Position numbers and translations under genes: made by a program. From Orientia tsutsugamushi str. Boryong (GTDB taxonomy: Bacteria > Pseudomonadota > Alphaproteobacteria > Rickettsiales > Rickettsiaceae), in assembly GCF_000063545.1 (NCBI RefSeq), contig NC_009488.1, forward strand, positions 1,178,001 to 1,242,000: a DNA stretch of 64,000 nt, in the 5' to 3' direction. The notes beneath the pieces were generated by a model. It was not told the DNA's origin and did no database searches. It was given only the letters and a program-made list of their open reading frames with translations. Of this stretch, positions 1 through 10,304 are shown in pieces. How positions within the stretch are numbered: position 1 is the first letter of the stretch; every line of letters begins with the position of its first letter.

Positions 1-537
1 ATTCTCTTTAACGCCAGTTAACAACAAAAGGTAATTAGGACTTCGCTTGTAAGTCAAAAGGTAAGTCTTATCGACAGCTATATGTTTACTATCGCTAAAC
101 CAATAACGAAGCGTTCCACTAATTAATACTCCATCCTTTATCACTTCAACCTTCTTCGGAAAAAAGACTGAAGACACATTTGAGCCTTTAACAAATTGCA
201 AGTGATCATGAAAAAATTTATTTAAAGATTCAGTATTACTAGATGCAACTTTCATGTCTGCTATTTGTCTTTCTACCTCATTTGGAGAAGTAGTAAATAA
301 GAGTTTCGTTACATAAATTGCCCATTCCTTTAAATAGGTTTCATGGTAATTTTTTGATGAAACCATCATTTTACGATCAGGCTCCATTGCTGGAATTAAT
401 AACCACTTTTCTTCTTTGGTAATTGCAGCCATTATCGCAATTATATTAGCTGCAGCTAGCAATATAGTTACTGAAAGTAAGCATTTATTATATTTAACCA
501 GCTCTTGTATAGCATTTTGCTTAAAGAGATGATTCAT
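1..537 (-). CDS. traE: TraE, F-type conjugation (T4SS) protein, copy 1, cut by window edge
   Basis: TraE is an inner-membrane scaffold protein of the F-type type IV secretion pilus (VirB8-like). The protein starts MNHLFKQNAIQELVKYNK, then has one hydrophobic segment (about residues 20-40), followed by a soluble region. Its ATG (537-535) overlaps the TAA of traL by one base, as in a compact tra operon on the minus strand. The last codons lie outside the window; by the second copy the full length is 183 residues. Codon 7 is CAA here, whereas the second copy has TAA at this place, so this is the intact allele. Assignment rests on gene order (traL-traE-traK) and general family resemblance. Confidence 0.75.
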   Translation of the reverse strand, partial: MNHLFKQNAIQELVKYNKCLLSVTILLAAANIIAIMAAITKEEKWLLIPAMEPDRKMMVSSKNYHETYLKEWAIYVTKLLFTTSPNEVERQIADMKVASSNTESLNKFFHDHLQFVKGSNVSSVFFPKKVEVIKDGVLISGTLRYWFSDSKHIAVDKTYLLTYKRSPNYLLLLTGVKEN

Positions 538-872
538 TACTTGCCAACTTTTTTGCCCAAAAGCCTTGGATATCCTAATGGAGCTGGCAATAAACCTTTA
601 GCTACTAAAAAACTTTTTAGCAAAAAATTCTCAGATACCTTCTTAATTTTCTTAAAGCAATAACATAGAGCAATTCCTCCAACCATAAAGGCTAGGCCTA
701 ATTTAGCATGCCTGCTGTTTAGTAGTACAATTCCTGGAGCTACTCCAGCTAGCACTACTCCCCATTCGTCAATGCTCAAACCCATATACTTCAACGGCCT
801 CGATAATGCCCAACATAATTTTTGATTTTGTATAATCACCTTCAGCCTCAATTGTAGCATGAGATTTCTCAT
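537..872 (-). CDS. traL: TraL, F-type conjugation (T4SS) pilus assembly protein, copy 1
   Basis: A small membrane protein of 111 residues. TraL belongs to the F-type pilus assembly system and is normally the first assembly gene after pilin. Residues 35-75 hold two closely spaced hydrophobic stretches (WGVVLAGVAPGIVLL and LGLAFMVGGIALCYC), and the C-terminus is basic (GYPRLLGKKVGK). It is directly downstream of int and one-base coupled to traE, which matches RAGE elements of Orientia and Rickettsia. The other copy (46636-46971) is identical. A fragment of the same C-terminus recurs at 23514-23582. The 5' part up to MLQLRL may be an over-extension. Confidence 0.75.
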   Translation of the reverse strand: MRNLMLQLRLKVIIQNQKLCWALSRPLKYMGLSIDEWGVVLAGVAPGIVLLNSRHAKLGLAFMVGGIALCYCFKKIKKVSENFLLKSFLVAKGLLPAPLGYPRLLGKKVGK

Positions 873-997
873 TCTGCTACTATAATGTTTAAATTAGCTA
901 AATATCTTCAAACACAGATTTTACCTGCAATAATTAGTGTTCATATATGCATGTGCGACATGAAATCGCACTATTCTTACCACAACGTTTATATCAG

Positions 998-2242
998 TCA
1001 GATAGTATTATAAATATTATAACTTCTAGCACATTCACTAATTATTTGTATAGCCTTAGACATATACTCTCGTACTAACTCCATACAAGCTATAGTATAA
1101 GGTATTGTTGAGTTTGGATTAATATGATTCAATGCTATACTAATTGTCCTCTGACTTTCGCCTGCATCCCCCATACAACTTGCAAACGTCCTTCTTAGAT
1201 CGTGTATTCTGAAATTTTTTATGCTTGCCTTTTCACAAATTATCTTCCATGCGGTATTTGGATGCGATAAGTGTCCGCTTTCGCTAGTAGAACTTGGTAG
1301 TACCCATTTACTTGTAGATATTAATTTCCTTGCTTGCAATATTTCCATTGCCTCATCTGTTAATGGTATATTTTGCGCCTTTCCGTTCTTAGTTTTTGGT
1401 ATATGCCATATTTTTCTTTCAAAATCTATATTGTCCCATTCCATCTCTAACACATTACTTTTTCTAGCTCCAGTATATAACGCTAGTAATGCAAAATCTC
1501 TTATCAATGGACTTGCTTCTCCGCATAATACTTGTAAAAATCTACCCATTTCATCGTAACTTAGACGTCTCTCTCTTGCTTGCAGTTTATGCTGCTCTAT
1601 CCCTAGAGTAGGATTGTTTTCTATTAATCCCCATTTTATTGCCTTATTAAATATAGTGCGTAAGGTTGCTAGCAATGCATTTGCTGTGGCATATTTTCCC
1701 TCTTTGCTGATATCATTGAATATTGGTTCAATATCACTCATTCGAATCTTGCTTATCTTTTTTTCATATAATGCTTGTGCATAAGTATGTACTCTGTCAG
1801 CATTCTCTTTCCAGTTTATAGTATATATTTTGGCATACTCTTCAATATACTTATAACACAGCTCTTTGAATGTAATATCGTTAGCTTTTCTTTCTCTTTC
1901 TTTTATACGATTCTCATTTTCTTCTATCTGTTGTTGATGTTTTACTGCTCTTGGATCTATTCCGTTCGCCATTAATGTCTTTAATTCTCTTGCTATTTTT
2001 CTAGCTTCTTTAATAGATAAATATGGAAATTCCACTATCCTTATTTTTAAACTCTGGTTTTTATATTTTTGTTCTAAAATCCATGTTTTTCTTACTATTC
2101 CTCCACAGACTGTACATGAGATTTTCAGTTTAAGTCCTATTATATCTGGATCGTGGATAATTAATAATTTTTCTCCCTTAGGAATTTTAATTTTACGTAG
2201 TGCTCGATTTATAAACTTTGATGATATTGAAGTCATAATCAC
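998..2242 (-). CDS. int: RAGE tyrosine-recombinase integrase, copy 1
   Basis: Site-specific recombinase expected to integrate and excise the RAGE element. 414 residues. The N-terminal part (1-100) is the arm-DNA-binding domain seen in P4-type integrases, with SIKEARKIARELKTLMANGIDP. A coiled stretch follows (105-122), then a core-binding domain (125-210) and the catalytic domain. The catalytic set is visible: Arg260 in LYTGARKSN, His347 and Arg350 in RIHDLRR, His373 in ALNH, and the nucleophile Tyr382 in IPYTIA. It is full length and has no internal stop, so it may still work even though the tra genes nearby are damaged. Its start is followed upstream by 11-bp repeats at 2455-2476. Confidence 0.92.
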   Translation of the reverse strand: MIMTSISSKFINRALRKIKIPKGEKLLIIHDPDIIGLKLKISCTVCGGIVRKTWILEQKYKNQSLKIRIVEFPYLSIKEARKIARELKTLMANGIDPRAVKHQQQIEENENRIKERERKANDITFKELCYKYIEEYAKIYTINWKENADRVHTYAQALYEKKISKIRMSDIEPIFNDISKEGKYATANALLATLRTIFNKAIKWGLIENNPTLGIEQHKLQARERRLSYDEMGRFLQVLCGEASPLIRDFALLALYTGARKSNVLEMEWDNIDFERKIWHIPKTKNGKAQNIPLTDEAMEILQARKLISTSKWVLPSSTSESGHLSHPNTAWKIICEKASIKNFRIHDLRRTFASCMGDAGESQRTISIALNHINPNSTIPYTIACMELVREYMSKAIQIISECARSYNIYNTI

Positions 2243-2686
2243 CCCACATAATATTAATATTTATTATTAAAGTATTACGTTTAATTAAACAGATGATCTA
2301 TATTATACTTTTTATTTGATAGCAAATTTTTATACTAATTTGTTCATAATACATATAACTTGAAAATCACTTATCAATCCTAGATTGTATATATTTTTCG
2401 ATCATTAGATTAACCTCTAGATTGAAAACTGGCCCCCAATTTCCTAAATTTTCTGTCAACCTTTTGTCAACCTTTTGCTTTAATTTTTTTGTTATATTGA
2501 CAAATATTGGAAATATATTTATAGTTAAAGTTGAAGATTAATTATAAATATTAATAAAAGTTAACATAAGTTAATAGTAGGTTCTATAAAGTGTAGAAGT
2601 TAATAAAAATTAACTTTTCTTCTCCCTTATATTTGATATGTCTTTGCACCTTTACTTATTGATATGTTATATCTGATACGATATTG
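2243..2686. other. Non-coding RAGE end and junction with sco1 region
   Basis: No gene is supported here. The part up to 2637 is shared with the second RAGE copy. In that copy the same stretch has a 66-codon reading frame, which is closed here by a stop near 2535, so it is probably not a gene. Two tandem 11-bp repeats lie at 2455-2476. From 2638 the sequence becomes unique and leads into sco1, so 2637/2638 is a candidate RAGE boundary. Confidence 0.6.
2455..2476 (+). promoter_or_regulatory. Two tandem 11-bp repeats (GTCAACCTTTT) upstream of int
   Basis: GTCAACCTTTT occurs twice with a period of 11 bases, about one helical turn. The same doublet is at 48554-48575 in the second RAGE copy, and close relatives (TTCAACCTATT-TTCAACCTTTT) lie upstream of replication gene copies B and C. 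The spacing and position suggest a protein-binding site, for example integrase arm sites or replication iterons; this is inference. Confidence 0.4.
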
Positions 2687-3337
2687 TTATTTTAAATGAA
2701 TTCTAATATATTCTATTATTTTCTCTGGGGTATCATCAAGAGTAAAATGTGACATGTATTTGCCATTTTTATCTATTAAATATATAAAAGTAGAGTGATC
2801 TATTAGATAATCATTACTGTTTCTATCACTTAATGCAGAAATAGAATAATAAACACCGAATTTCTTAGTTATATCCTCGATTTGAGGTTTAGTACCTGTT
2901 AATGCAATAATTTTGCTGTGAAAATTTGTCATGTAATTCTTTAAAGTACTAGCATTATCTCGTTTAGGATCAACTGTAACAAAAATTGTAGAGATATCTA
3001 TATGATACATATCTAAAACTTTAATAACTTTTGATAATTTTTCTAATGTAGCTGGACATACATCAGGACAAAAAGTAAAGCCAAAATAGATAAGATAAGG
3101 TTTACCTCTTAAAGATTTACTGTAAAATTCTCGGTTATTAGTATCAATTAAAGTAAAATCTCCACCAAGTAAAATTTCGCTGCTTGTGACCATAGAATAG
3201 CTAATATTATCTGTATTAGCTACTTTTTTTTTAGATTGAGGCCATAAAATAAATATGAAGTATAGAGATAACATTCCTATAATTATAGACAGAATAGCTA
3301 ATAGCTTAAAAAAGCACTTGTTACTTGTAATATTCAT
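2687..3337 (-). CDS. sco1: SCO1/SenC-family copper chaperone for cytochrome c oxidase
   Basis: Membrane-anchored thioredoxin-fold protein that delivers copper to, or reduces the thiols of, the CuA site of cytochrome c oxidase subunit II. 216 residues. An N-terminal hydrophobic anchor (about residues 10-32) is followed by a periplasmic domain with the copper-binding CxxxC in FTFCPDVCP (Cys90, Cys94) and the distal His181 in LIDHSTFIYLID. Length and motifs are typical of the family. It is complete and stands alone, next to the RAGE boundary. A second copper chaperone of the same pathway, PCu(A)C, is at 40094-40636. Confidence 0.93.
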   Translation of the reverse strand: MNITSNKCFFKLLAILSIIIGMLSLYFIFILWPQSKKKVANTDNISYSMVTSSEILLGGDFTLIDTNNREFYSKSLRGKPYLIYFGFTFCPDVCPATLEKLSKVIKVLDMYHIDISTIFVTVDPKRDNASTLKNYMTNFHSKIIALTGTKPQIEDITKKFGVYYSISALSDRNSNDYLIDHSTFIYLIDKNGKYMSHFTLDDTPEKIIEYIRIHLK

Positions 3338-3459
3338 TTATTTGCGATTTTCATTTTTAATTTAAACTAAATTACTAATATTACTTTAAGAATTTTTTTA
3401 CTACAAGTTAATTTTTTACTAATCTAAATATAATATATATATACCACTATAAAACAAAA

Positions 3460-4140
3460 ATGAAGTTAGAGCATCAAAGAAAGGAGAAATAATAGAGAAA
3501 AAATAAGAAGAGATAGGAAATATATGGAAGCAGCATATTCATAAGATTTAGGAAAGAGAGTAATGAAATTAATAGAAGATGGATAAACAATAGCAAAAGC
3601 AAGCAGAGTATTTAAATTAAAGAGTATTTAAATAAGTAGAAAATAATATAGATAGTAGGTAATAGAGATCTTATAGAAAGCAAACTACACGTAATTGAAA
3701 GACTATAGGAATTAATAACTGAGTGTATAAGCATTTATATGCTAAATCAGAAATAATACTAACTTAAGATTGGTGACTTTTAGCCTAAATTGCAAACAAG
3801 ATTATGAATTAATTGAAAAAGTTGAAAGCTAAATGCAAATGTAACAATTGAACAAATGATAAATTTAAGAAAATCTATTGACATTCAATAGATTGGAAAG
3901 AAATTATATAAAAAGTTAATAATCTTCGTAAGTAGAAGTATTTATAGTCATTTACAATGAGATTTGAGTATAGAAAAAAACTCCAATTGCCTCATAAGAT
4001 TTAACAAATTGAGTAATTGGATTTCTAATCTACATCTTCATATTAGACAACACTTCTCTATCAGATTTAAATCTAGAGAATAAGGTGGCAGAAAAATAAC
4101 TTTACAACCAACATATTTTATTAACTCTTTTGTTTTTTAG
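3460..4140. pseudogene. IS630-family transposase remnants, both strands, heavily decayed
   Basis: The plus strand around 3525-3660 reads as a stop-riddled IS630 N-terminus (DLGKRVMKLIEDG, then TIAKASRVFKLK after a stop). The minus strand from about 4130 to 3955 reads as an IS630 C-terminus (CKVIFLPPYSLDLNLIEK, the usual DDE-domain end). The two pieces point in opposite directions, so at least two insertions or a rearrangement are represented. Nothing in the stretch from 3338 to 3460 looks coding. Confidence 0.7.
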
Positions 4141-4158
4141 ATTTATGAAACGCAGCAT

Positions 4159-4627
4159 TACCCATTAGACTTCTTTCGAAAGTAGACAATGATGTAGAAT
4201 GGCGTTATAAAGATCTGATTTGAAGTAATAATAGACCTCTTTCGAAACTGGTTGATGTAGTTCAAAATTATTGCTGATAAATATCAAAATAGACGTAAAA
4301 GATTAGGTCTTAGATTTAATTTGATATCTGGCATTTATAATTTTGAACTACATCAACCAGTTTCGAAAGAGATCTAATGAAGTTCGAATAGATTAAAGAG
4401 TTAGAGAATGAAAAATTTCGTTGATTAACAGTGGTAAGGAAGGGAACATTCTCAAAGATGGGTAGATATTTTTAGGCAAGCTGATTGTCTTAAGAAATCA
4501 AAATGTGTGAGTAAAAATAGCTCAATTTGGAGGAACAGTTGCTGATGGTCTTAGAACACCTTAGAGAATACCGTACTTATTTCCATATAGGCCAGAACTA
4601 TGGGATTAGCAAAAGTTCAGAATATAA
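4159..4627 (+). pseudogene. IS5-family element remnant, interrupted and truncated
   Basis: The left end (GACTTCTTTCGAAA-like, 4159-4228) and the 5' part of the transposase (4378-4625) match the intact element at 26319-27225, but with several stops and indels. A 143-bp element sits at 4232-4374 exactly before the transposase start, and an IS982 end begins at 4628, so this IS5 copy was hit at least twice. Confidence 0.85.
4232..4374. mobile_element. 143-bp palindromic element, copy 1
   Basis: Starts TAGACCTCTTTCGAAACTGG and ends with the inverted form, giving long near-perfect inverted arms around a short core. Flanked by TAA at 4229-4231 and 4375-4377. Removing the element and one TAA restores the IS5 sequence GAAGTAATAATGAA seen at 26371-26384, which proves a 3-bp target duplication. 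Confidence 0.92.
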
Positions 4628-5395
4628 ACGTCAATTTAGGATAAGGAGTCAGGAGAAGAAGAAGAGATAAGATGGGGATTAAGTTTAGAGATAGAATAAC
4701 TAGCAAGAGAAGCAATTATATGAACAAAGAAATTAAGAGGAGAACGGTGTCTAGTATGCTCTAAATGCATATGTTTTTTTAGTACATTAGACCTCTTTCG
4801 AAACTGGTTAAGGTAGTTCAAAATTATAAATGCCAAAGATCAAAATAAATCTAAGAACGAATCTTTTACGTCTATTTCGATATTTGTAAGCAATAATTTT
4901 GAACTACCTTAACCAGTTTCGAAAGAGGTCTATTAAAGACAGACTCAATTAAAGAACGTTTATTTAATAACCGCTTATCTTGTATGTCCAATAAATATGT
5001 TTTCATATCTTTACGAAGATTAGTAAATAAACGTAGACAATTGGTCAGCAGTTGATGAAATAACTCTTTAGATATGTAAGCTTTATCACTAAACAATTTA
5101 CCAGATAAGCCTTTAGAAAAAACTGAAGATACAGATAGGTCGCTTTTATTGCCTTTAGTAATTTTAACTGACATTATTTTGCCTTTATTATTGATTATAA
5201 GATGAAGCTTAAAGACTAAGAACCAGCCATAACTACTTTTACCAATTTTAGAAATTTTGTTAAAAACTCTATTGCTGGAGGTACGTTTATTATGACAAAT
5301 TGCTAACTTTGTAGAATCGATGCAATATATACTTTTCAAAAAGCCTATCTGAACTCTAATAGTTAACATAAAAGAGGGATATAATCTAAGGGAGA
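4628..5395 (-). pseudogene. IS982-family transposase, truncated and interrupted
   Basis: DDE transposase of the IS982 family in two pieces. The 5' piece reads CIDSTKLAICHNKRTSSN and continues through KSSYGWFLVFKLHL and KLFSDKAYIS to RSLIESVFN; after the inserted 143-bp element it resumes VLKKHMHLEHTRHRSPLNFF. The N-terminal part of the protein is missing. The end at 4628 carries the IS982-type terminal sequence ACGTCAATTTAGGATAAGG. Its other edge abuts the 3' end of the symporter-kinase gene and may have replaced that gene's last codons. The uninterrupted equivalent of the insertion site is at 36926-36935. Confidence 0.88.
4790..4932. mobile_element. 143-bp palindromic element, copy 2, inside IS982
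   Basis: Same family as 4232-4374, in the opposite orientation. TTA at 4787-4789 and 4933-4935 is the target duplication. The empty site (CTTTAATGTACT) is present in the IS982 copy at 36926-36937, so the insertion and its 3-bp duplication can be read directly. Confidence 0.93.
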
Positions 5396-8300
5396 TAAGA
5401 ATAAGGAAGGGGAATAATTGTTTGCTTAAGATAGTGGTTGATAACATTACGGAGCTGATTATAGGTATAAGGTTTTTCAATGAAGGCTACTACTCCCATG
5501 GAATAAAGCAGGTTTTTAGTTTCATAGGTTTGACTATAACCTGAAATAATAATAATAGGAATGCCATACATTTTTGTTACCGTATAAATTTCCTGCACAA
5601 CTTGCTCTCCACTTTTTTCAGGCATTACCATATCAAGTAATACCAAAGAGTACTGTAATGGATTTTCCTTAATCAACTTAACAGCTTCAAAAGCATTATT
5701 AACTGGTTCTGGAGTATATTGTTCAGCATATATATCTAAAGATATCGCATCTAAAATATTTTGATCATCATCAACTATTAAAATGCTTTTATTAACTCTA
5801 ATATGATTTTCAAGCTCCTTGAGAGAATTAATAGAGTTGCATTCATAACCAAATCCTTTTAATAATTTTGCTATTCTGTCTTTATATATTTTACCAAAAA
5901 CCTCGCTTTTACTATAAACAGCTTTATTGAAGCCGCCTTCTGGCTGTCGTAATGGTAATCTAAAAGTAAATTTGCTTCCTCTATTATTAGGTCGATTTTC
6001 TGCCCAAATTTCACCATGATGTGCTAATATAATTTCTTTAGCAAGTGTTAGCCCTAACCCACGGCCACAAGCCTTAGATTTAGTTCTGCTACTTTCCTCA
6101 AATGGTACAAAGATTGCTTCTAGCTCATTTTCTGGTATTCCAACGCCTTCATCTTCAATTGATACTTCTACTCCAGATCTATATGGCTTTACTGTAATTA
6201 GAATCAAACCAGACTGAGAATATTGAATCGCATTTGAAATAAGATTCAGCATCACAGTTTTAATTCTGGTATGATCAAATTCAAACATTGTCTCAGCTTG
6301 AGGAACATAGTTTAAACTAATTATATGTTTTTCAGCTACATTTACTTTGTTGCACTCAGCAATTATTTCTTTTAGCATTAATTGAAAGTTATTGAGCTCT
6401 ATGTCAAATATCATCTGCCCTTGTGCAAATTTTGATAAATCAAACAAATTATTGCTGTACGCTACTAATCTCTCGATACCAGAATTTGCTAATGTTACCA
6501 TAGTTAATACTCTTTCTTTTTCTTTGAGAATCATCTGGGTATCTTTATAGTATTTTGGTAAAAATTTGCTTAGTAAATTAATAGTAGTGCGAACGACTGA
6601 TAATGGTGACTTTATTTCATGACTTAAATTATTAAGTATATGTTTTTCAGTATTAAGAAGTATTTCCATTTTTTGGCTTTTAGTATTTAAACGCAGATTA
6701 AGAACATCAACATCATTTTTTAGCTCTAGCATAGATCTAGTGTTATCTACAAATTGATTTTGTCTTAATCTAATGAACAATAGTATAGCAGTCAATAATG
6801 CTAATGCCCATATGACATACATTCCTAAATTATTATCAACTTCATTATAATCAGCTAAGTAACCTCGCCAACTGGCTAATATGTTAAATACTCTAGCTCC
6901 AACTGGCACACCTAACAATATCATAAACAAAGCTGTATGCCATTGTAATAATATTCCTGCTACAACTAAGTTAGATATAAAACACATTAGTAATATTGGA
7001 GATGAACCACCAATCATAGTTAATAAAGTATTACTAAATACTAAAGTATAAAATATCGTAATATGCCAAATCAGACCTAAATATTTAGTTCGAAAATCTG
7101 CATTCCATTTATTATTATATAGCAAAGCCGTAGTCATCACTAACCCTAAAAGTATAACTGACACTTTTGTAACTAACCAAGCTGAGGCAATATTATGTTC
7201 TACCTGTCCACATAATGACATAACCATTAATGATGCTGCTGTAATAACGGAGTACTCAATATAATAATGCCTACCACGGAATGTTTCATTATTGCAGTAA
7301 GCGCAAATATTATCCCAGCTAAAACTATGAGATAAAGACTTAAAGAAGCTTGAAATAGAATTAATCTGTTGCTTGCGTTTTTCTTTAAGAACATTTAGTG
7401 GCCTACGATCACTAGGTCCAACCCATCCTCCTGGCTCCCCAAGACAGTAGTGCATTATCATCATTACAACAAAATTTGCTATAGTTGCTGGCATTAGATC
7501 ACCTATTGGTAATGCTGCATTAAAAAATTTGTTCCAAATAAATGTAGTTGAGATTCCAGCAATCATACCTGATACTATAACTCTAGTGGTAGTTCTAAAT
7601 CCTAAAATTGTAAACATTACTGGTATTCCTATTATTGGGCTATAAAAACTAGCTCCAAATAATAATATACCTATCAAATTTTTTTGCGAAATAGCCATAC
7701 ATAATCCCAATATACCAATAAATATGGAAAATATTCTAACTGCTATAATCTCTAATGTTGTATTTTTTTGAAATAATCCTAAAGGCTTACACAAATCGTT
7801 TGCAAATACAACTGAGGCAGAATTAATATATGAGTCCGCTGTTGACATAATCATTGCAGATATTCCAATTACTACTAATCCCTTAAATCCAGGATATGCA
7901 TAGCTATCTATTATATACGGTACTAAATTATTAGTTTCTATGTTTTGATGTGATGATAGCAGTATTAATCCTATAAATCCAACAAACACGCAAAATAGCA
8001 AATGCATTGGGATCATAATTTTAAAAGCTTTAGCTGCTTGTACTGTATTACGAGAAATTAAAATTCTGTGAAACATAGCTGGATTTGTATCTGGTAAAAA
8101 ACAATAAAAAAATATTCCATAATATCCTAGTGTATTGATATTATGATAGTCTAGCAATATTTTAGGATCAAATATAGGATTTGCAGTTAAAGTATTTGCT
8201 ATAGATTCCCAACTACCTAACATTCCCCAAATCAGTATTGCTAAAGTTGGAATAAATGCTCCAAAGGCTAAAGACTGAAAAATATCAGTAAATACTACAG

Positions 8301-8822
8301 CTCTAATGCCTCCAAATGCAGAATATATAATAACTACCATACTGCTAATTACGGTTGCATATACACTATCTATTACTAAAAAATGATTAAATATTGTAGA
8401 AAAAACTTTAATTGCATAGCAATCCCTGTTGCAGACCTGATAATAACACAGGTAGCCCCTATGATTCTAATATGTTTACCATATAAATCTCCCATTACAT
8501 CTGCCACAGATAATTTACCAAAAAATTCCTGCATTCTTGGAATTAAGATATAAGGATAACAAAGTAACCCTAGTATTTGCCCAATAATAGGAAGTACTGC
8601 AAGTATCCCAAGTGCATATATCTCATATAATCCTAAACTAAAAGTACTACCACCAATAAAGGTGGCTATAAGAGTTGAGACAAGTGATGCTGTACTAAAA
8701 TTTCTTCCCCCAAGAGCATAATCTCTAACAGACTTTACTTCCTTTCCATACCATAACCCTATAGCTAGATTAGATATCAAGAATAATCCTACTAAAATTA
8801 GGTCTATATTCAATGCTGGCAT
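5386..8822 (-). pseudogene. Sodium:solute symporter - histidine kinase - receiver hybrid protein, single frameshift
   Basis: A CbrA-like hybrid sensor. From the N-terminus it has an SSS-type transporter domain (about 13 membrane segments, start MPALNIDLILVGLFLISN), further membrane segments, a HisKA domain with ILNNLSHEIKSPL, a HATPase domain (N box NLISNAIQYS, G1 box DEGVGIPENE) and a C-terminal receiver domain (ILIVDDDQN, acceptor Asp in VLLDMVMPE, Lys in FIEKPY). The start at 8822 has a GGAG ribosome site. The frame breaks near 8412: adding one A to the CAA-TTA junction restores MQIKVFSTIFNHF and joins 8822-8376 to the 984-codon remainder with no other stop. The last residues (about TIIPLPYSYLP) run into an IS982 remnant, so the original C-terminus may be altered. 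Either a recent pseudogene or a sequencing error. Confidence 0.88.
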
Positions 8823-9568
8823 TTAAAACTTACTCCTTCTCATGTTATTGTATGTATATAAATAATATTAAGACACATAATAAAACTTAACTGTATATTA
8901 ATGTGCTTAGCTTGTATAAAGCTTTCTTTATTTAGCTACACTAACGTAATAATTAATTAGTGATATAATATGTTAGTATTGTCAATATCATACTTTTAGT
9001 AGAAAATTCTTTAGCTTAATGTAAACAAACAGTGTAGGCAGTTTTACTTGAATGTGCTATGAAGAGTATATAAGCTTGCTATAGAAAGAGCAGAGTTGAA
9101 AAAGAAGATCTAACTACATAAATAGAAATAGAGCCTATGTAGATTTCAGTAATATAATAGCATACCGTAATCAAAGTTTGATATAAAATATCGTAGCACA
9201 AAATCTAGTTGAAATAAAAATCATTACTTTATTTAATACTGATGTGTAGAGTTAAACATGTATTTTTGTGCTTCTTTTATTCAGAATAATTTGAAAAAGT
9301 TCTTTATTATACAAAAGTCTTTGCTATAGAAAGTGTAGCAGTTTGTATGGTTTCTTAGGGTACTATGTCTGTCTTTATATATGTCTTCTTTATTCTTATA
9401 ATTTTTCTGTTTTTTAATATTAATTTATCGCTGTAACTCTTATTCTTCCTCCTTTCATTGTTCTGCGCATATTGAACTTGAGCTAAGATTAAGTATGGTT
9501 ATATTTGTATTGCACAAATAGTAAACTTAAATTATAAGTCTACTTAAACCAATAAATTAGTAGTTAAT
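8823..9568. other. Long intergenic region between divergent genes
   Basis: It separates the symporter-kinase gene (minus) and dnaQ (plus), so it must hold both promoters. No conserved coding sequence, repeat family member or RNA gene was recognised in it. Confidence 0.5.
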
Positions 9569-10237
9569 ATGCAAAGAAAGATAGTATTAGATACAGAAAC
9601 AAGTGGTCTTGACCATAAGCAAGGACATAGAATTATAGAAATAGGCGCAGTTGAGTTAGATAGCGATTGTACAGAAATACGCAACACTTTTCATTACTAT
9701 ATAAATCCAGAGCGAGATATATCTAAAGAAGCATATAAAGTACATGGATTATCTCGTGATTTTCTTTCTGATAAGCCTAAGTTTCGAGAAATTGTTGATG
9801 AGTTTTTGCAATTTATTGACAGAGCGCAGCTTATTATGCATAATGCAAATTTTGATATGCAGTTCTTAAATTCTGAATTATTTAGAATTCGTAAATCTGC
9901 TATTCCAAATACTTGTGTAATAGATACTTTAACATTAGCAAGAAAGCGCTTTCCAAAAGAAAGGGTGAATCTAGACGCATTATGTTATAAATTTCGTATT
10001 GATACTTCAGATAGGCATTTGCATGGAGCTTTAAAGGATGCTAAGTTGCTTGCTTTAGTTTATGGACGTATGATGCATGGTATGCAGGTAGTTCTACTTG
10101 ATGATACTAAACATAACAAAGAGATAATAATATCTAATTGTGCTACAAACATTAACAATACAGTAGTTGTAGAGCCTACATGCGATGAAATTATACAACA
10201 TCAACAATTGTTATCTAAAATTCATAAGCATTTGTAA
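9569..10237 (+). CDS. dnaQ: DNA polymerase III epsilon subunit (3'-5' proofreading exonuclease)
   Basis: Proofreading subunit of the replicative DNA polymerase. 222 residues of DEDDh exonuclease fold. Exo I is IVLDTETSGLD (residues 5-15), Exo II is MHNANFDMQFLNSE (about 90-103), and Exo III is HGALKDAKLLALVY with the catalytic His and Asp. The length is normal for alphaproteobacteria and the gene is intact. It starts a plus-strand run of housekeeping genes, followed 219 bp later by carD. Confidence 0.96.
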   Translation: MQRKIVLDTETSGLDHKQGHRIIEIGAVELDSDCTEIRNTFHYYINPERDISKEAYKVHGLSRDFLSDKPKFREIVDEFLQFIDRAQLIMHNANFDMQFLNSELFRIRKSAIPNTCVIDTLTLARKRFPKERVNLDALCYKFRIDTSDRHLHGALKDAKLLALVYGRMMHGMQVVLLDDTKHNKEIIISNCATNINNTVVVEPTCDEIIQHQQLLSKIHKHL

Positions 10238-10275
10238 AAAGAATTATAGTATTTATTTTTTGTATATTAAGTATC

Positions 10276-10304
10276 TTGAAGTAAGAAATAAAATATGGTA
10301 TAAT
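10276..10304 (+). promoter_or_regulatory. Likely sigma-70 promoter for carD-tsaD-nadK
   Basis: TTGAAG at 10276-10281 and a perfect TATAAT at 10299-10304 are separated by 17 bases. It lies after the dnaQ stop and about 150 bases before carD, so the transcript would have a long leader. A small stem (AAAGCTAT/ATAGCTTT, 10377-10405) lies in that leader; its role is unknown. Confidence 0.55.

Larger units (their letters stand above)
1..2637. repeat. RAGE end repeat, copy 1 (int-traL-traE)
   Basis: This block is almost identical, without net indels, to 46100-48736 in the same orientation (offset 46099). The integrase and TraL proteins of the two copies are the same. The few differences include G519 versus A46618, which makes a stop codon in the other traE, and several changes in the non-coding part near 2371, 2533 and 2575. 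The match stops sharply at 2637/48736, where this copy runs into the sco1 region and the other into a replication-gene remnant. The left end is cut by the window edge. Such a long direct repeat is a substrate for homologous recombination. Confidence 0.95.

Noticed and set aside
1221-1559. 112-residue open frame on the plus strand, repeated at 47320-47658
   Set aside because: Antisense to the integrase catalytic domain; composition is that of a shadow frame and the duplication is just the duplicated int.
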